Shown: piece after piece, positions 1-8,249 of the stretch
Position numbering within the stretch: position 1 is the first letter of the stretch
How the letters are laid out: the number at the start of each line of letters is the position of its first letter
Origin: JACMLD01 sp044223995
GTDB lineage: Bacteria; Bacteroidota; Bacteroidia; Chitinophagales; Chitinophagaceae
Assembly (NCBI GenBank): GCA_044223995.1
Contig: JBGALE010000003.1
Coordinates: forward strand, 558,001 to 622,000
Length of the DNA stretch: 64,000 nucleotides
Direction: 5' to 3'
Translations under genes and position numbers: made by a program
The notes under the pieces: model-generated
Seen by the model: the letters and a program-made list of their open reading frames with translations, nothing else
What the model was told of the DNA's origin: nothing
Database searches by the model: none

Positions 1-1
1 A

Positions 2-829
2 AAAATCGCTGTCAATTACATCAGGGGTAAGCTAAACCTGCTGGCATTGGTATCGAAAAAGAAGGCAGCTTTGGAAGCATTTGAATTATTCTGCACACCG
101 CTTCGCAGAACAAAAAAAAGTTACCCGCCTGTATTTAATAAAGGGGAGAAATTATCTGCCAGGGTTGATGGCATCCTGGTGAAAGGGTTTCGGTGGAACA
201 AAGGTGGAATCAAAAAAGTAATGGTGCTACATGGCTTTGAGTCATCCTGCAAGAACTTTGAGCGGTATATAAATCCTCTTATCAAAAAAAATTACGAAGT
301 ACTGGCATTCGATGCACCCGCACATGGTATGTCCGGCGGTAAACAAATCACGCTGCCGCTCTATATTAAAACCATACAAAAAATTTACGATGAGTTTGGG
401 CCCATACAAAGTTTCGTGGCGCATTCCTTCGGCGGACTGGCCATCACTCATTTTATTGAAAAACTACAGTACGATGACAATATAAAAATTGCACTGATTG
501 CTCCTGCAACAGAAACGAAAACGGCTGTCGATACTTTTTTTTCTTTTTTACAACTGGACAATGCCGTTAGAAAGACATTTGAACAGATCATCAAACAAAA
601 AAGCGGTCTTGATCCCTATTATTTTTCGATACCCCGCGCGCTGCAACATATACATGCGGACATATTGTGGGTACACGATTCAACCGATGACATCACCCCT
701 TTAAAAGATGTACAACCTGTGATCGACAAACAGTACACCAATGTACACTTTATGATCACGCATGGACTTGGTCACCGGAATATTTACCGCGACAGCAAAG
801 TGATACATGCCATTACCGATTTTCTGTAA
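2..829 (+). CDS. alpha/beta hydrolase, 5' end beyond the window
   Basis: Serine hydrolase of the alpha/beta fold; substrate unknown. The frame is open from base 2 with no stop, so the TTG at 47 is unlikely to be the start; the true ATG probably lies just left of the window. Visible features: an HGFES oxyanion-type strand, the nucleophile elbow AHSFGG (a GxSxG variant with Ala first), an acidic residue in the VHDSTDD stretch and a late His in THGLGHRN. No signal peptide is seen in the part present, so it is probably cytoplasmic. The family call is firm; the missing N-terminus is probably only a few residues. Confidence 0.85.
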   Translation, partial: KIAVNYIRGKLNLLALVSKKKAALEAFELFCTPLRRTKKSYPPVFNKGEKLSARVDGILVKGFRWNKGGIKKVMVLHGFESSCKNFERYINPLIKKNYEVLAFDAPAHGMSGGKQITLPLYIKTIQKIYDEFGPIQSFVAHSFGGLAITHFIEKLQYDDNIKIALIAPATETKTAVDTFFSFLQLDNAVRKTFEQIIKQKSGLDPYYFSIPRALQHIHADILWVHDSTDDITPLKDVQPVIDKQYTNVHFMITHGLGHRNIYRDSKVIHAITDFL

Positions 830-830
830 A

Positions 831-866
831 ATAAAAAGCCGGAACAGGTGCTCTGCCTGCCCGGCT
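831..866 (-). terminator. hairpin terminator after the 904-1683 lipoprotein
   Basis: AGCCGG/CCGGCT outer arms with CAGG/CCTG inner pairing. On the minus strand the stem is followed by a run of T (plus-strand A833-837). It lies between convergent genes, so it may serve both, but only the minus side has the T run. Confidence 0.65.
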
Positions 867-903
867 CTAGCTGATCTATCTTCTGCTTCCGGGTGCGGAT
901 CAA

Positions 904-1683
904 TTATCTGCATTCATAAGTAATTTCGCTTTTCTCCAACCCACGTGAAGGGTACAGAAACGGAAATTGTGAGGAAGCATAACTCTGTGGCTGATCGAAT
1001 TCCAGCGGCAGCCGGTAATTGTTATAGGAAACTGCAGCAAACGGGTTGTTGACACTGTAGTCCCGGTCGAGCATTTGCCAGATGGGATGCAACTGGTGCA
1101 GGTTAAGGTAGTTGTCGTATACCATTCCAGGTTTCACCAGGTTGCCATAACTGTCGTACTGGAAAGTTTTAACCAGTGGTGTAAAATTTTCCGGCGGCCG
1201 GTAAAACAGGGAATCTTTGATGATCCTTCCTTTTACATCATACGAAAGGTAACTGATGCGCCTGCCCATGTGTGGATCTGTTTCAGGGTTGCCGCCATTG
1301 GTGCCGAAAACATATATGGTATCGATGACTACCTGTCCCCGGTTATTATATCCGTATTTGTGCCATATTTCATATGGACCTGTAGTGGTATTGCCGTAGT
1401 ATGCCAGGCATTCTTTGATCCGTTGTTTCGAATCATAGCGGAACAGGAGGTTTGGCAGGTTTGTACTTACCCGTTCATAAATAACACTGTCGGGGTTGCC
1501 ATAATTATTGTAATAAAATTTGGCATTGTAAGGCCCCCCTTTGAATTCGTAAAAAACAATATTGGTAACCTTACAAAGTTTGGGGGCTATACTGGGCAAC
1601 TGATCGATTTTTTCGCAACCGGCCAGAGCGAGCAGGAATGCTGCCAGGAGTATGTAACTCCACTTGTGTGATGATTTTTTCAT
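904..1683 (-). CDS. hypothetical secreted lipoprotein with YD-like repeats
   Basis: Residues 1-23 form a lipoprotein signal with lipobox LAGC, so the mature protein is probably lipid-anchored at Cys23. The body is rich in Tyr, Asn and Gly with recurring YxxxG and YDSxG-type strands (FRYDSKQR, YNNRGQV, YDVKGRI, YDSYGNL), resembling the degenerate YD-type beta repeats of many Bacteroidota surface lipoproteins. No catalytic motif is visible. It stands alone, with a terminator behind it and a divergent gene (kynU) upstream. Function unknown. Confidence 0.75.
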   Translation of the reverse strand: MKKSSHKWSYILLAAFLLALAGCEKIDQLPSIAPKLCKVTNIVFYEFKGGPYNAKFYYNNYGNPDSVIYERVSTNLPNLLFRYDSKQRIKECLAYYGNTTTGPYEIWHKYGYNNRGQVVIDTIYVFGTNGGNPETDPHMGRRISYLSYDVKGRIIKDSLFYRPPENFTPLVKTFQYDSYGNLVKPGMVYDNYLNLHQLHPIWQMLDRDYSVNNPFAAVSYNNYRLPLEFDQPQSYASSQFPFLYPSRGLEKSEITYECR

Positions 1684-1875
1684 AACCTGCGGTTTAGTGT
1701 ATAATAAATCAAAACGGTAGGAGCCTTACCTTTTTCGGAACACAAATCTCATTCAGCAGGAGGCTGGGAAAAATGACGGCAGGCAGTGATTGAAATGATT
1801 GACGACAGCGAAACAGTTAATTTATTCACTATCATTCATGGGCCTTTTCTTACTTTGTGCTGCAAATAAAAGGAC

Positions 1876-3141
1876 ATGTCATTCGAAGCAACTATTGAAT
1901 ATGCCCGTAAGCTGGATGAAAAAGATCCACTGGAGCGTTACCGCAAACGTTTTTATTTTCCCAGGCATAAGGGCAAAAAAGCAATTTACTTTTGTGGCAA
2001 TTCACTTGGCCTGCAACCAAAACATGTGGGCAAAGCCATCAAACAGGAACTGAAGGATTGGAAGAATCTGGCAGTGGGTGGCTATTTCCATGCACGCAAC
2101 CCCTGGTTGTTTTACCAGGACTATTGTAAAAAGCCGCTGGCCAATATGATGGGTTGCCGTCTCGATGAAGTAACGGTGATGAACACACTGACCGTAAACC
2201 TTCACCTGCTGATGATGTCGTTTTACCGGCCTTCGGGAAAACGCAACAAGATCATCATGGAAGCGGGCGCTTTCCCCAGCGATCAGTATGCGGTGGAAAC
2301 ACAGGTAGGCTTTTATGACCTGATACCCGACGATACGATTATTGAAATCGCGCCCCGCGAAGGAGAGAAAATATTACGTACTGATGATATTACTAAACTG
2401 ATAGAAGATAACAGGGATACCATAGCACTCGTATTGCTGGGTGGCATTAATTACTATACCGGGCAATTGTACGATATCAAAACCATTACTGAAGCGGCAC
2501 ACCGGGCAGGCGCAAAAGCTGGCTTTGACCTGGCACATGTGGCGGGCAATGTGCCGATGTCGCTGCATAAATGGGAAGTTGATTTTGCCGTATGGTGTTC
2601 TTACAAATATCTCAATGGAGGACCCGGTGCTGTGGGCGGCATATATATCCACCAGCAATATGCCAATGATCTTTCCTATCCACGGTTTGGCGGCTGGTGG
2701 GGCAATGATGAAAAGACAAGGTTTAAAATGGAAAAAGGCTTTATGCCAAAACCCGGCGCCGGAGGCTGGCAAATTAGCACCGCGCAGGTGTTTAATATGG
2801 TGGCATTAAAAGCATCGCTTGAAATATTTGAAGAAGCCGGCATCAAGGCTGTCCGGAAAAAAAGTATCCGCCTGACAGCTTACCTGGAATACCTTTTGAA
2901 ACAACTGGAACATCTTTCATTTGAGATCATCACCCCTTCCGAACCGGAACAGCGCGGAGCGCAACTCAGCCTTTACTTCAGTGACAACGGAAAGGCGATA
3001 CATGAAAAGTTTATAGAAAGCGGCATCATTGTCGATTACCGTGAACCGGGTGTGATAAGGGTCGCTCCTGCCCCGCTGTATAATTCTTACGAAGATGTAT
3101 TTCGTTTTTACGCCATCCTGCAGGAATTCAGCATGGCATAA
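1876..3141 (+). CDS. kynU: kynureninase
   Basis: PLP-dependent hydrolase that cleaves kynurenine (or 3-hydroxykynurenine) to anthranilate (or 3-hydroxyanthranilate) and alanine in tryptophan breakdown or NAD synthesis; cytosolic. At 421 residues it has the usual family length. The N-terminal CGNSLGLQPK motif, the GFDLAHVAGN segment (Asp218, His221) and SYKYLNGGPG with the expected Schiff-base Lys244 are all present. The start is the ATG at 1876, with a weak purine-rich AAAAGG upstream. No other kynurenine-pathway gene is nearby, so it acts with genes elsewhere. It ends 3 bp before the convergent pcm gene. Confidence 0.96.
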   Translation: MSFEATIEYARKLDEKDPLERYRKRFYFPRHKGKKAIYFCGNSLGLQPKHVGKAIKQELKDWKNLAVGGYFHARNPWLFYQDYCKKPLANMMGCRLDEVTVMNTLTVNLHLLMMSFYRPSGKRNKIIMEAGAFPSDQYAVETQVGFYDLIPDDTIIEIAPREGEKILRTDDITKLIEDNRDTIALVLLGGINYYTGQLYDIKTITEAAHRAGAKAGFDLAHVAGNVPMSLHKWEVDFAVWCSYKYLNGGPGAVGGIYIHQQYANDLSYPRFGGWWGNDEKTRFKMEKGFMPKPGAGGWQISTAQVFNMVALKASLEIFEEAGIKAVRKKSIRLTAYLEYLLKQLEHLSFEIITPSEPEQRGAQLSLYFSDNGKAIHEKFIESGIIVDYREPGVIRVAPAPLYNSYEDVFRFYAILQEFSMA

Positions 3142-3144
3142 GCG

Positions 3145-3801
3145 TTAATTATTCTTTCCCTCCAGCATTGGCACAAAGGAAAAATTATCAAAAGTCTCGG
3201 TGCTGGTACTGCCGTCCGCATTTTTTGTAATGCGCAGCATGCGCTGTACCGGTGCTTCGCCCAATGGTATGACCATTTTACCACCCGCTTTCAATTGTTC
3301 GATCAATTTTGGAGGAATAACAGGCGCAGCCGCGGTTACAATTACCTTGTCAAATGGCGCATAGGTAGGCAGGCCTTCATAGCCATCGCCATAAAAAAAC
3401 TTGATATGGGGGTATTTTTTGAGGAAGGCAAATTGACGATTGTTATCATACAATTGTTTCTGCCGTTCGATGGTAAATACCTGCGCGCCCATTTCTGCCA
3501 AAACAGATGCCTGGTAAGCGCTGCCCGTACCAATCTCCAGTATTTTATCAAAAGGTTTTACCTCCAGCAGTTGGGTTTGATAAGCTACCGTATAAGGTTG
3601 TGATATGGTCTGGTGCTGTGCAATGGGGAAGGCCCTGTCCTCATAGGCGACTTCATCGAAAGCGGAATCCAGGAAATAATGCCTTGGGATATTATTAATG
3701 GCTTCCAGCGCCCGCTCGTCGGTGATGCCCTTTGAACGCAGGAGGTCTGTCAACTTTTTTCTAAGCCCTTTATGACGGTAAGTATCTTCAAATTTTCTCA
3801 T
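3145..3801 (-). CDS. pcm: protein-L-isoaspartate O-methyltransferase
   Basis: SAM-dependent repair enzyme that methylates isoaspartyl residues in aged proteins; cytosolic. The 218 residues match the family. The substrate-side motif QHQTISQPY lies near residues 62-70 and SAM motif I (ILEIGTGSAYQ) near 87-97, with a post-motif VTAAAP strand. It is single and convergent with kynU, with almost no space between the stop codons, so read-through transcription could interfere in both directions. The upstream gap of about 215 bp holds a short low-complexity stretch. Confidence 0.94.
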   Translation of the reverse strand: MRKFEDTYRHKGLRKKLTDLLRSKGITDERALEAINNIPRHYFLDSAFDEVAYEDRAFPIAQHQTISQPYTVAYQTQLLEVKPFDKILEIGTGSAYQASVLAEMGAQVFTIERQKQLYDNNRQFAFLKKYPHIKFFYGDGYEGLPTYAPFDKVIVTAAAPVIPPKLIEQLKAGGKMVIPLGEAPVQRMLRITKNADGSTSTETFDNFSFVPMLEGKNN

Positions 3802-3894
3802 AATCTGCTTGCAAGATAATTGCTTTGCAAAATATATTCACGGTAAGTTTTTCTTTCGTAAATTTTCGGTTTGATTGGCAGAGGAAGGCTTATA

Positions 3895-3960
3895 GTTTAC
3901 AGCTCATGGATTAGAGTTATTGGTTTTTGACTTTTGGTTCTTGGTTCTTTGTTTTTTTAA
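3895..3960. repeat. word-like low-complexity repeat block
   Basis: A T/G-rich stretch built from reiterated words such as GGTTCTT, GACTTTT and TTTTTGG, between pcm and the MFS gene. It belongs to a dispersed class seen in at least seven other gaps of this window. Confidence 0.6.
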
Positions 3961-4017
3961 AAGGCTAATAAATAATATATTTCCAATTCAATAAGGCTCA
4001 CCAAAACAACAACGGGT

Positions 4018-5217
4018 ATGAAAGCTAATACTGGTATTCTGCTGGCAATTATGATGTTTCTCGAGTATTTTATCTGGGGTGCATGGTATGTTACCATGGG
4101 AACTTATATGGGTGAACACCTGGGCTCTACCGGTGTACAAATTGGCGCTGCTTACAGTGCACTGGCGATTGCTACAATGATCTCCCCTTTCTTTGTAGGA
4201 TTGATTGCTGATCGATTTTTTCCCGCACAAAAATTAATGGGTGTATTGCACCTGATAGGTGCATGTTTGTTATTTCTTGCCACAAAGATTACCGGCAATG
4301 GTACTTTTTACTGGGTAATTTTATTGTATTCACTAATGTACATGCCCACGATTGCATTGTCAAACAGTGTGGCATTTTTCCAGATGAATGATCCCGGGAA
4401 ACAATTTCCCTGGATACGTGTATTTGGCACGATTGGATGGATTGTAGCCGGCCTGGTAATTGGCAACCTCGGTCTTGAAAAAACAAGTTCAACTTTTTTG
4501 ATTGCCGCTGGCGTTTCGGCTTTTCTGGGGCTTATCAGTTTTATTTTACCGAATACACCACCCAAAGGCAAGGCCGCCGATGCCTCTGCATCAAAAGCAC
4601 TGGGTACAGAAGCTTTTGTACTGTTTAAAGACAAACCTTACCTGATATTTTTTATAGCAGCCATATTGGTTTGTATCCCGCTCTCCTTTTATTATGGATT
4701 TGCCAATCCATTTTTGAATGAAGTGGGTATGATAAATGCCGCTGGTAAAATGATACTCGGGCAGGTATCGGAAGGAATTTTTATCCTGGCCATTCCTTTT
4801 TTGTTCAATAGTATCGGCGTCAAGAAAATGCTGCTGCTGGGCATGACGGCCTGGATACTTCGTTACCTGTTTTTTGCATATGGCGATACCGGCGCAGGTA
4901 CCTGGATGTTGTATGCCGGCATTATACTGCATGGCGTTTGTTACGATTTCTTTTTTGTTACAGGATATATGTACACGGAGAAAAAGGCCGGTGAAAAAAT
5001 CAAAAATGCAGCGCAAGGTCTGTTTACCTTTGCTACCTACGGAGTGGGCATGTTTATCGGCACCTGGTTCAGCGGGTATATTGTAGACATGCACAAGGTA
5101 TCGAATGGACATGTATGGAAAGATATTTGGTATGTCCCTGCCTATATCGCAGCAGGTGTGCTGGTTTACTTCCTGGTTTTTTTCCGGGAAAAGAAAGAAA
5201 TCAAACAGGCAGCTTAA
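4018..5217 (+). CDS. MFS transporter, nucleoside:H+ symporter (NupG/XapB-like) type
   Basis: Inner-membrane permease of the nucleoside:proton symporter branch of the major facilitator superfamily; substrate not determinable from sequence. At 399 residues it has about twelve hydrophobic segments, beginning FLEYFIWGAWYVTMG, which is typical of this branch (compare NupG). A cytoplasmic loop near residues 175-195 separates the two halves. A broken Gfo/Idh/MocA oxidoreductase follows 64 bp downstream on the same strand; this permease-plus-dehydrogenase order suggests uptake and oxidation of a sugar-like compound, but that pathway would now be damaged. Confidence 0.88.
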   Translation: MKANTGILLAIMMFLEYFIWGAWYVTMGTYMGEHLGSTGVQIGAAYSALAIATMISPFFVGLIADRFFPAQKLMGVLHLIGACLLFLATKITGNGTFYWVILLYSLMYMPTIALSNSVAFFQMNDPGKQFPWIRVFGTIGWIVAGLVIGNLGLEKTSSTFLIAAGVSAFLGLISFILPNTPPKGKAADASASKALGTEAFVLFKDKPYLIFFIAAILVCIPLSFYYGFANPFLNEVGMINAAGKMILGQVSEGIFILAIPFLFNSIGVKKMLLLGMTAWILRYLFFAYGDTGAGTWMLYAGIILHGVCYDFFFVTGYMYTEKKAGEKIKNAAQGLFTFATYGVGMFIGTWFSGYIVDMHKVSNGHVWKDIWYVPAYIAAGVLVYFLVFFREKKEIKQAA

Positions 5218-5281
5218 TATAGTACGTGATAACGTAATTATTTTATTCAATCATTTTAATCTATACATCAAACTGGTCATT

Positions 5282-6395
5282 ATGAAACGAATTGCTATGC
5301 TGGGTTCAGGATTTATCGGTCGCTTTTATGCAGATTCGCTGCAGGGTTACCGGAGCAAAGACAAAATTGTGAGCATTTATTCCCGTCGTGAGGAAAGTGC
5401 AAAGAAATTTGCTGCCGATTACAATGTGGGCCATGTTACTACGAATATGGAAGAATCCATCGCGCATCCCGATGTGGATGTGGTATGCATTTCCCTTCCC
5501 AACAACCTGCATGAAGAAGCCGTGATGCTTTGCTGCAAACATAAAAAAGCAGTCATCACCACCAAGCCGCTTGGCCGCAATGCTGCAGAAGCAAAACGCA
5601 TGCTGCTGGCAGTAGAAGAAGCAGGTATTTTTAATGGTTATTTGGAAGACCTTGTATACACACCCAAATTTTTAAAGGCATTTGAGAGTGTAAAAAATGG
5701 CGCCGTGGGCAGGGTATTGTGGGCAAAGTCAAGGGAAACACATCCCGGTCCGCACAGCGAATGGTTTTGGAATATTGAACAGGCTGGTGGCGGTTGTATT
5801 CTTGATCTCGGTTGTCATTGCGTGGAAATCACCCGCAGCTATATCGGCAAAGACATTAAGCCGGTGGAAGTAATGTGCTGGGCAGATACGCAGGTAAAAC
5901 CAATCGATGCAGAAGATCATGCCATTGGCCTGGTCAAATATGAGAATGGCGATTTGGGTCAACAGCTTTTTACGCACCGGCTTTGAAATGTTCACTACGG
6001 GCAAGGGTGGTGATTACGTGGCGGAAAAGGCAGAAAGTAACACGGGCTGGCTTTTCCCTGTGGGAGATGAATTGAATGAACTGGGTTATAATCATATGTT
6101 CATGGATATGTTTAATGCGATGGAATCTGGCAAGGCACCAAGGGAAACCTTCTATGACGGCTACGTAGTGAATGCGGTACTCGATGCTGCGTATAAATCT
6201 GCAAAAACAAAATTATGGGAACCCGTTATTTTGGATGTATGGCGCGGTAGAACGGGTGTAGGCAAGGACAGTCACCTTGTAGATTACGATAAAGATCATT
6301 ATTTGGTAAAAGAGGAAGTAACTCATTATGGTGCGAAAAAAGTGATCCTGAAAAATAAAAAGACCGGTAAGATTAGCGAGCAGGTGTTATCTTAA
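5282..6395 (+). pseudogene. Gfo/Idh/MocA family oxidoreductase, broken by an internal frameshifting deletion
   Basis: The N-terminal half (5282-5986) has the Rossmann start MLGSGFIGRFY and reads through DLGCHCVEITRSYIG. It runs out of frame soon after KYENG and stops at 5986. The C-terminal half continues in the next frame from about 5945 (AIWVNSFLRTGFEMF) to 6395. Family members keep roughly 25 residues of beta-sheet between the NG turn and the IW strand; these seem missing, so the lesion looks like an out-of-frame deletion near 5943-5960 and not a single-base slip. An assembly error is possible. An NAD(P)-dependent sugar-type dehydrogenase would be the intact product; the specific substrate is unknown. 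Confidence 0.8.
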
Positions 6396-6411
6396 CGGAT
6401 GAAACATAGCT

Positions 6412-6450
6412 ATCCCCGCAGGCGTACATATTCTTGCGGGGATTTTTATT
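6412..6450 (+). terminator. Rho-independent terminator of the permease/oxidoreductase unit
   Basis: A perfect 9-bp stem, ATCCCCGCA (6412-6420) with TGCGGGGAT (6435-6443), is followed directly by TTTTATT. It lies 17 bp after the stop of the broken oxidoreductase. Confidence 0.88.
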
Positions 6451-6454
6451 GCTG

Positions 6455-6555
6455 CACCATCCACCTCCTACCTTATCTCTTATACCTTCTACCTTCCTCC
6501 TTTCTCCTCCCACCTATCACTCAAAACTTATAACTTACTACTTAATACTATAAAC
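6455..6555. repeat. word-like low-complexity repeat block
   Basis: C/T-rich then A/T-rich reiterated words (CCTACCTT, CTTCTACCTTCC, AACTTATAACTTA, ACTATAAACC) fill the gap between two convergent genes. Confidence 0.6.
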
Positions 6556-6556
6556 C

Positions 6557-8047
6557 TTATTTCCCTTCCCCACAGGTAAACCCCTCCCTTATTTGCGCAA
6601 ACTGCTGCCATACCTTGTTTGATGTGGCTGACGGGGACACTTCCACGAATACAGCTGTATGATTGGGCGAACCGCAATTGAGTACGTGAACAACCAGGTT
6701 GAGCACAATGGGCTTTTGCATCATATAATCCAGCATGTGTACATCGCCACTGAACGTAGCGAGGTCATTAGCAACAGTCTTTATCTTTTTAACAGCCGCT
6801 ACTGTCGGAATAATTTTGTTCGACGGTATATGTCTTGGTTCAATATTCCTGCCAACCAGTCCTGCGTAATATTTGGTAAGGTTAGTTTGAAGAGTAACTG
6901 CATCAATTGAAACATTTCCATCCAGCCACCAGAGATAGGCATAACTCCAGTAATCAGTACTGGTACTATCCCCCCAACCGCCGGTAAAGCGAATGTCTTC
7001 AACACCTTTGTAGGTAAAGCCTTCAGCAAAATCGGGCGGCAGTTCAAACAATTCCGTATCCCAACCCGGCAGCCTGGGAAGTTTATACGGTGGAACAAAT
7101 GTTTGCGGATTGAAGATGTGCAGGCTTTTTTTTATCCATTGGATGCATTCTGATTCTTCTACAATCGACAATGAATTCGGGTGACGCATACCGTTACTTC
7201 GAAGGCCCGGCCGGGCAGAAGACATGAACGACGCTTCTGTATTTCCCATCAGCAATAATCGTTTGATTAACTCTGATGCAGCAGGCATTTTGGTATCATT
7301 GTAACTATTGCGGCGGTTCCTGAGTTGCCAGTCAATATCGGTATCATAATATAATCGAACCGGAACTGTTTTCAGGAACTGTTCATTACCCGGCGTCTCT
7401 TTGTCGCTGTGGAATGGTGTCAGTCGTTCATAGTTTTCCGGATGTGCTTCGATGGTACCATTGTCTTTTGTCATGGTATCGATATAATAATGTGCATCTC
7501 CTACTGAGCCCTGGTAATAATTCTTTTTTATTTGTCCTTCCGACCACTTCCACAGGGCAAATAAATCAACATTGGCATCAATACCCATGACTGCTTTTGG
7601 TTGTACAGGGTGTTGCGAAGGTTTTTCATACGTGAGTTCGGTAAACCGCAGGGCGATATTGCCTGCTTCATCGTAACCCGCCACCGCAAACTTTTCGGTA
7701 TCTGCTTTAAAACGATCTGCAATATCTTTCATGATCACGTCGAGGCGTTGCACAGTGGGCTGATCGGCATAGAGTTTTAATTTGGTATAGACAAAGACCA
7801 TGAGCAGATCGTTGGCATATGCGACATTATGCAATTTAGTTTCTGACAACAGGTATTCCGGGGGAATAAAACTGGTGAGCAGTACCAGTACTCCTTTAAT
7901 GTTTTTTGATTGTGGGCGAACGGCGAGGTAATAACCGTTATCGGAGTCCTTTGTGTCGAAGTTGATTTTTTCAATATCCTGGCTATAGGAAGAAAGAGAG
8001 AACAGCAATGCTGTTGTGCAAAGCAGGAAACAGTAGCAGGGCTTCAT
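6557..8047 (-). CDS. secreted alpha/beta-hydrolase-like protein of unknown function
   Basis: The chosen start (8047) gives MKPCYCFLLCTTALLFSLSSYSQ, a clear signal peptide ending at SYSQ; the longer frame adds 13 unlikely residues. The mature part starts like an alpha/beta hydrolase (GVLVLLTSF strand, then VAGYDEAGN). The position of the nucleophile elbow, normally GxSxG, reads GYDEAG with Asp in place of Ser. The C-terminal half has Trp/Tyr-rich segments (GGWGDSTSTDYWSYAYLWW) not recognised as a named domain. At 496 residues it is longer than a plain hydrolase. It is probably exported; catalytic status is uncertain. Confidence 0.6.
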   Translation of the reverse strand: MKPCYCFLLCTTALLFSLSSYSQDIEKINFDTKDSDNGYYLAVRPQSKNIKGVLVLLTSFIPPEYLLSETKLHNVAYANDLLMVFVYTKLKLYADQPTVQRLDVIMKDIADRFKADTEKFAVAGYDEAGNIALRFTELTYEKPSQHPVQPKAVMGIDANVDLFALWKWSEGQIKKNYYQGSVGDAHYYIDTMTKDNGTIEAHPENYERLTPFHSDKETPGNEQFLKTVPVRLYYDTDIDWQLRNRRNSYNDTKMPAASELIKRLLLMGNTEASFMSSARPGLRSNGMRHPNSLSIVEESECIQWIKKSLHIFNPQTFVPPYKLPRLPGWDTELFELPPDFAEGFTYKGVEDIRFTGGWGDSTSTDYWSYAYLWWLDGNVSIDAVTLQTNLTKYYAGLVGRNIEPRHIPSNKIIPTVAAVKKIKTVANDLATFSGDVHMLDYMMQKPIVLNLVVHVLNCGSPNHTAVFVEVSPSATSNKVWQQFAQIREGFTCGEGK

Positions 8048-8084
8048 AGTAATGGTTTGTGTTGTTGAGCAGATAAGGATGATC

Positions 8085-8116
8085 AACTAAAAGTAGCCAA
8101 ATACCCGTTCAGCAAA
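8085..8116 (-). promoter_or_regulatory. possible promoter of the 6557-8047 gene
   Basis: On the minus strand TACTTTTA (8095-8088) resembles the Bacteroidota -7 box TAnnTTTG and lies about 40 bp before the ATG; TTTG occurs 17 bases upstream. The surrounding 14-mer AACTAAAAGTAGCC (plus strand) is repeated exactly at 35597-35610 before another minus gene. Confidence 0.35.
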
Positions 8117-8199
8117 TCAGAAAGAACTGTTATCTTTTTAAGGCAATGCAAATTGAACAAATATCAGCGGACTGCTTTCTTCAATATAAAGAAGCTTCC

Positions 8200-8249
8200 A
8201 TTAATTTATCAACAACCATTAACTATAAACCATAAACTATAAACCCTAC
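8200..8249. repeat. short word-like repeat block
   Basis: Reiterated ACTATAAACCATAA-type words directly after the phosphoglucomutase stop codon. Confidence 0.55.

Noticed and set aside
1075..1671. 198-codon plus frame antisense to the lipoprotein
   Set aside because: Shadow of the real minus-strand lipoprotein gene.
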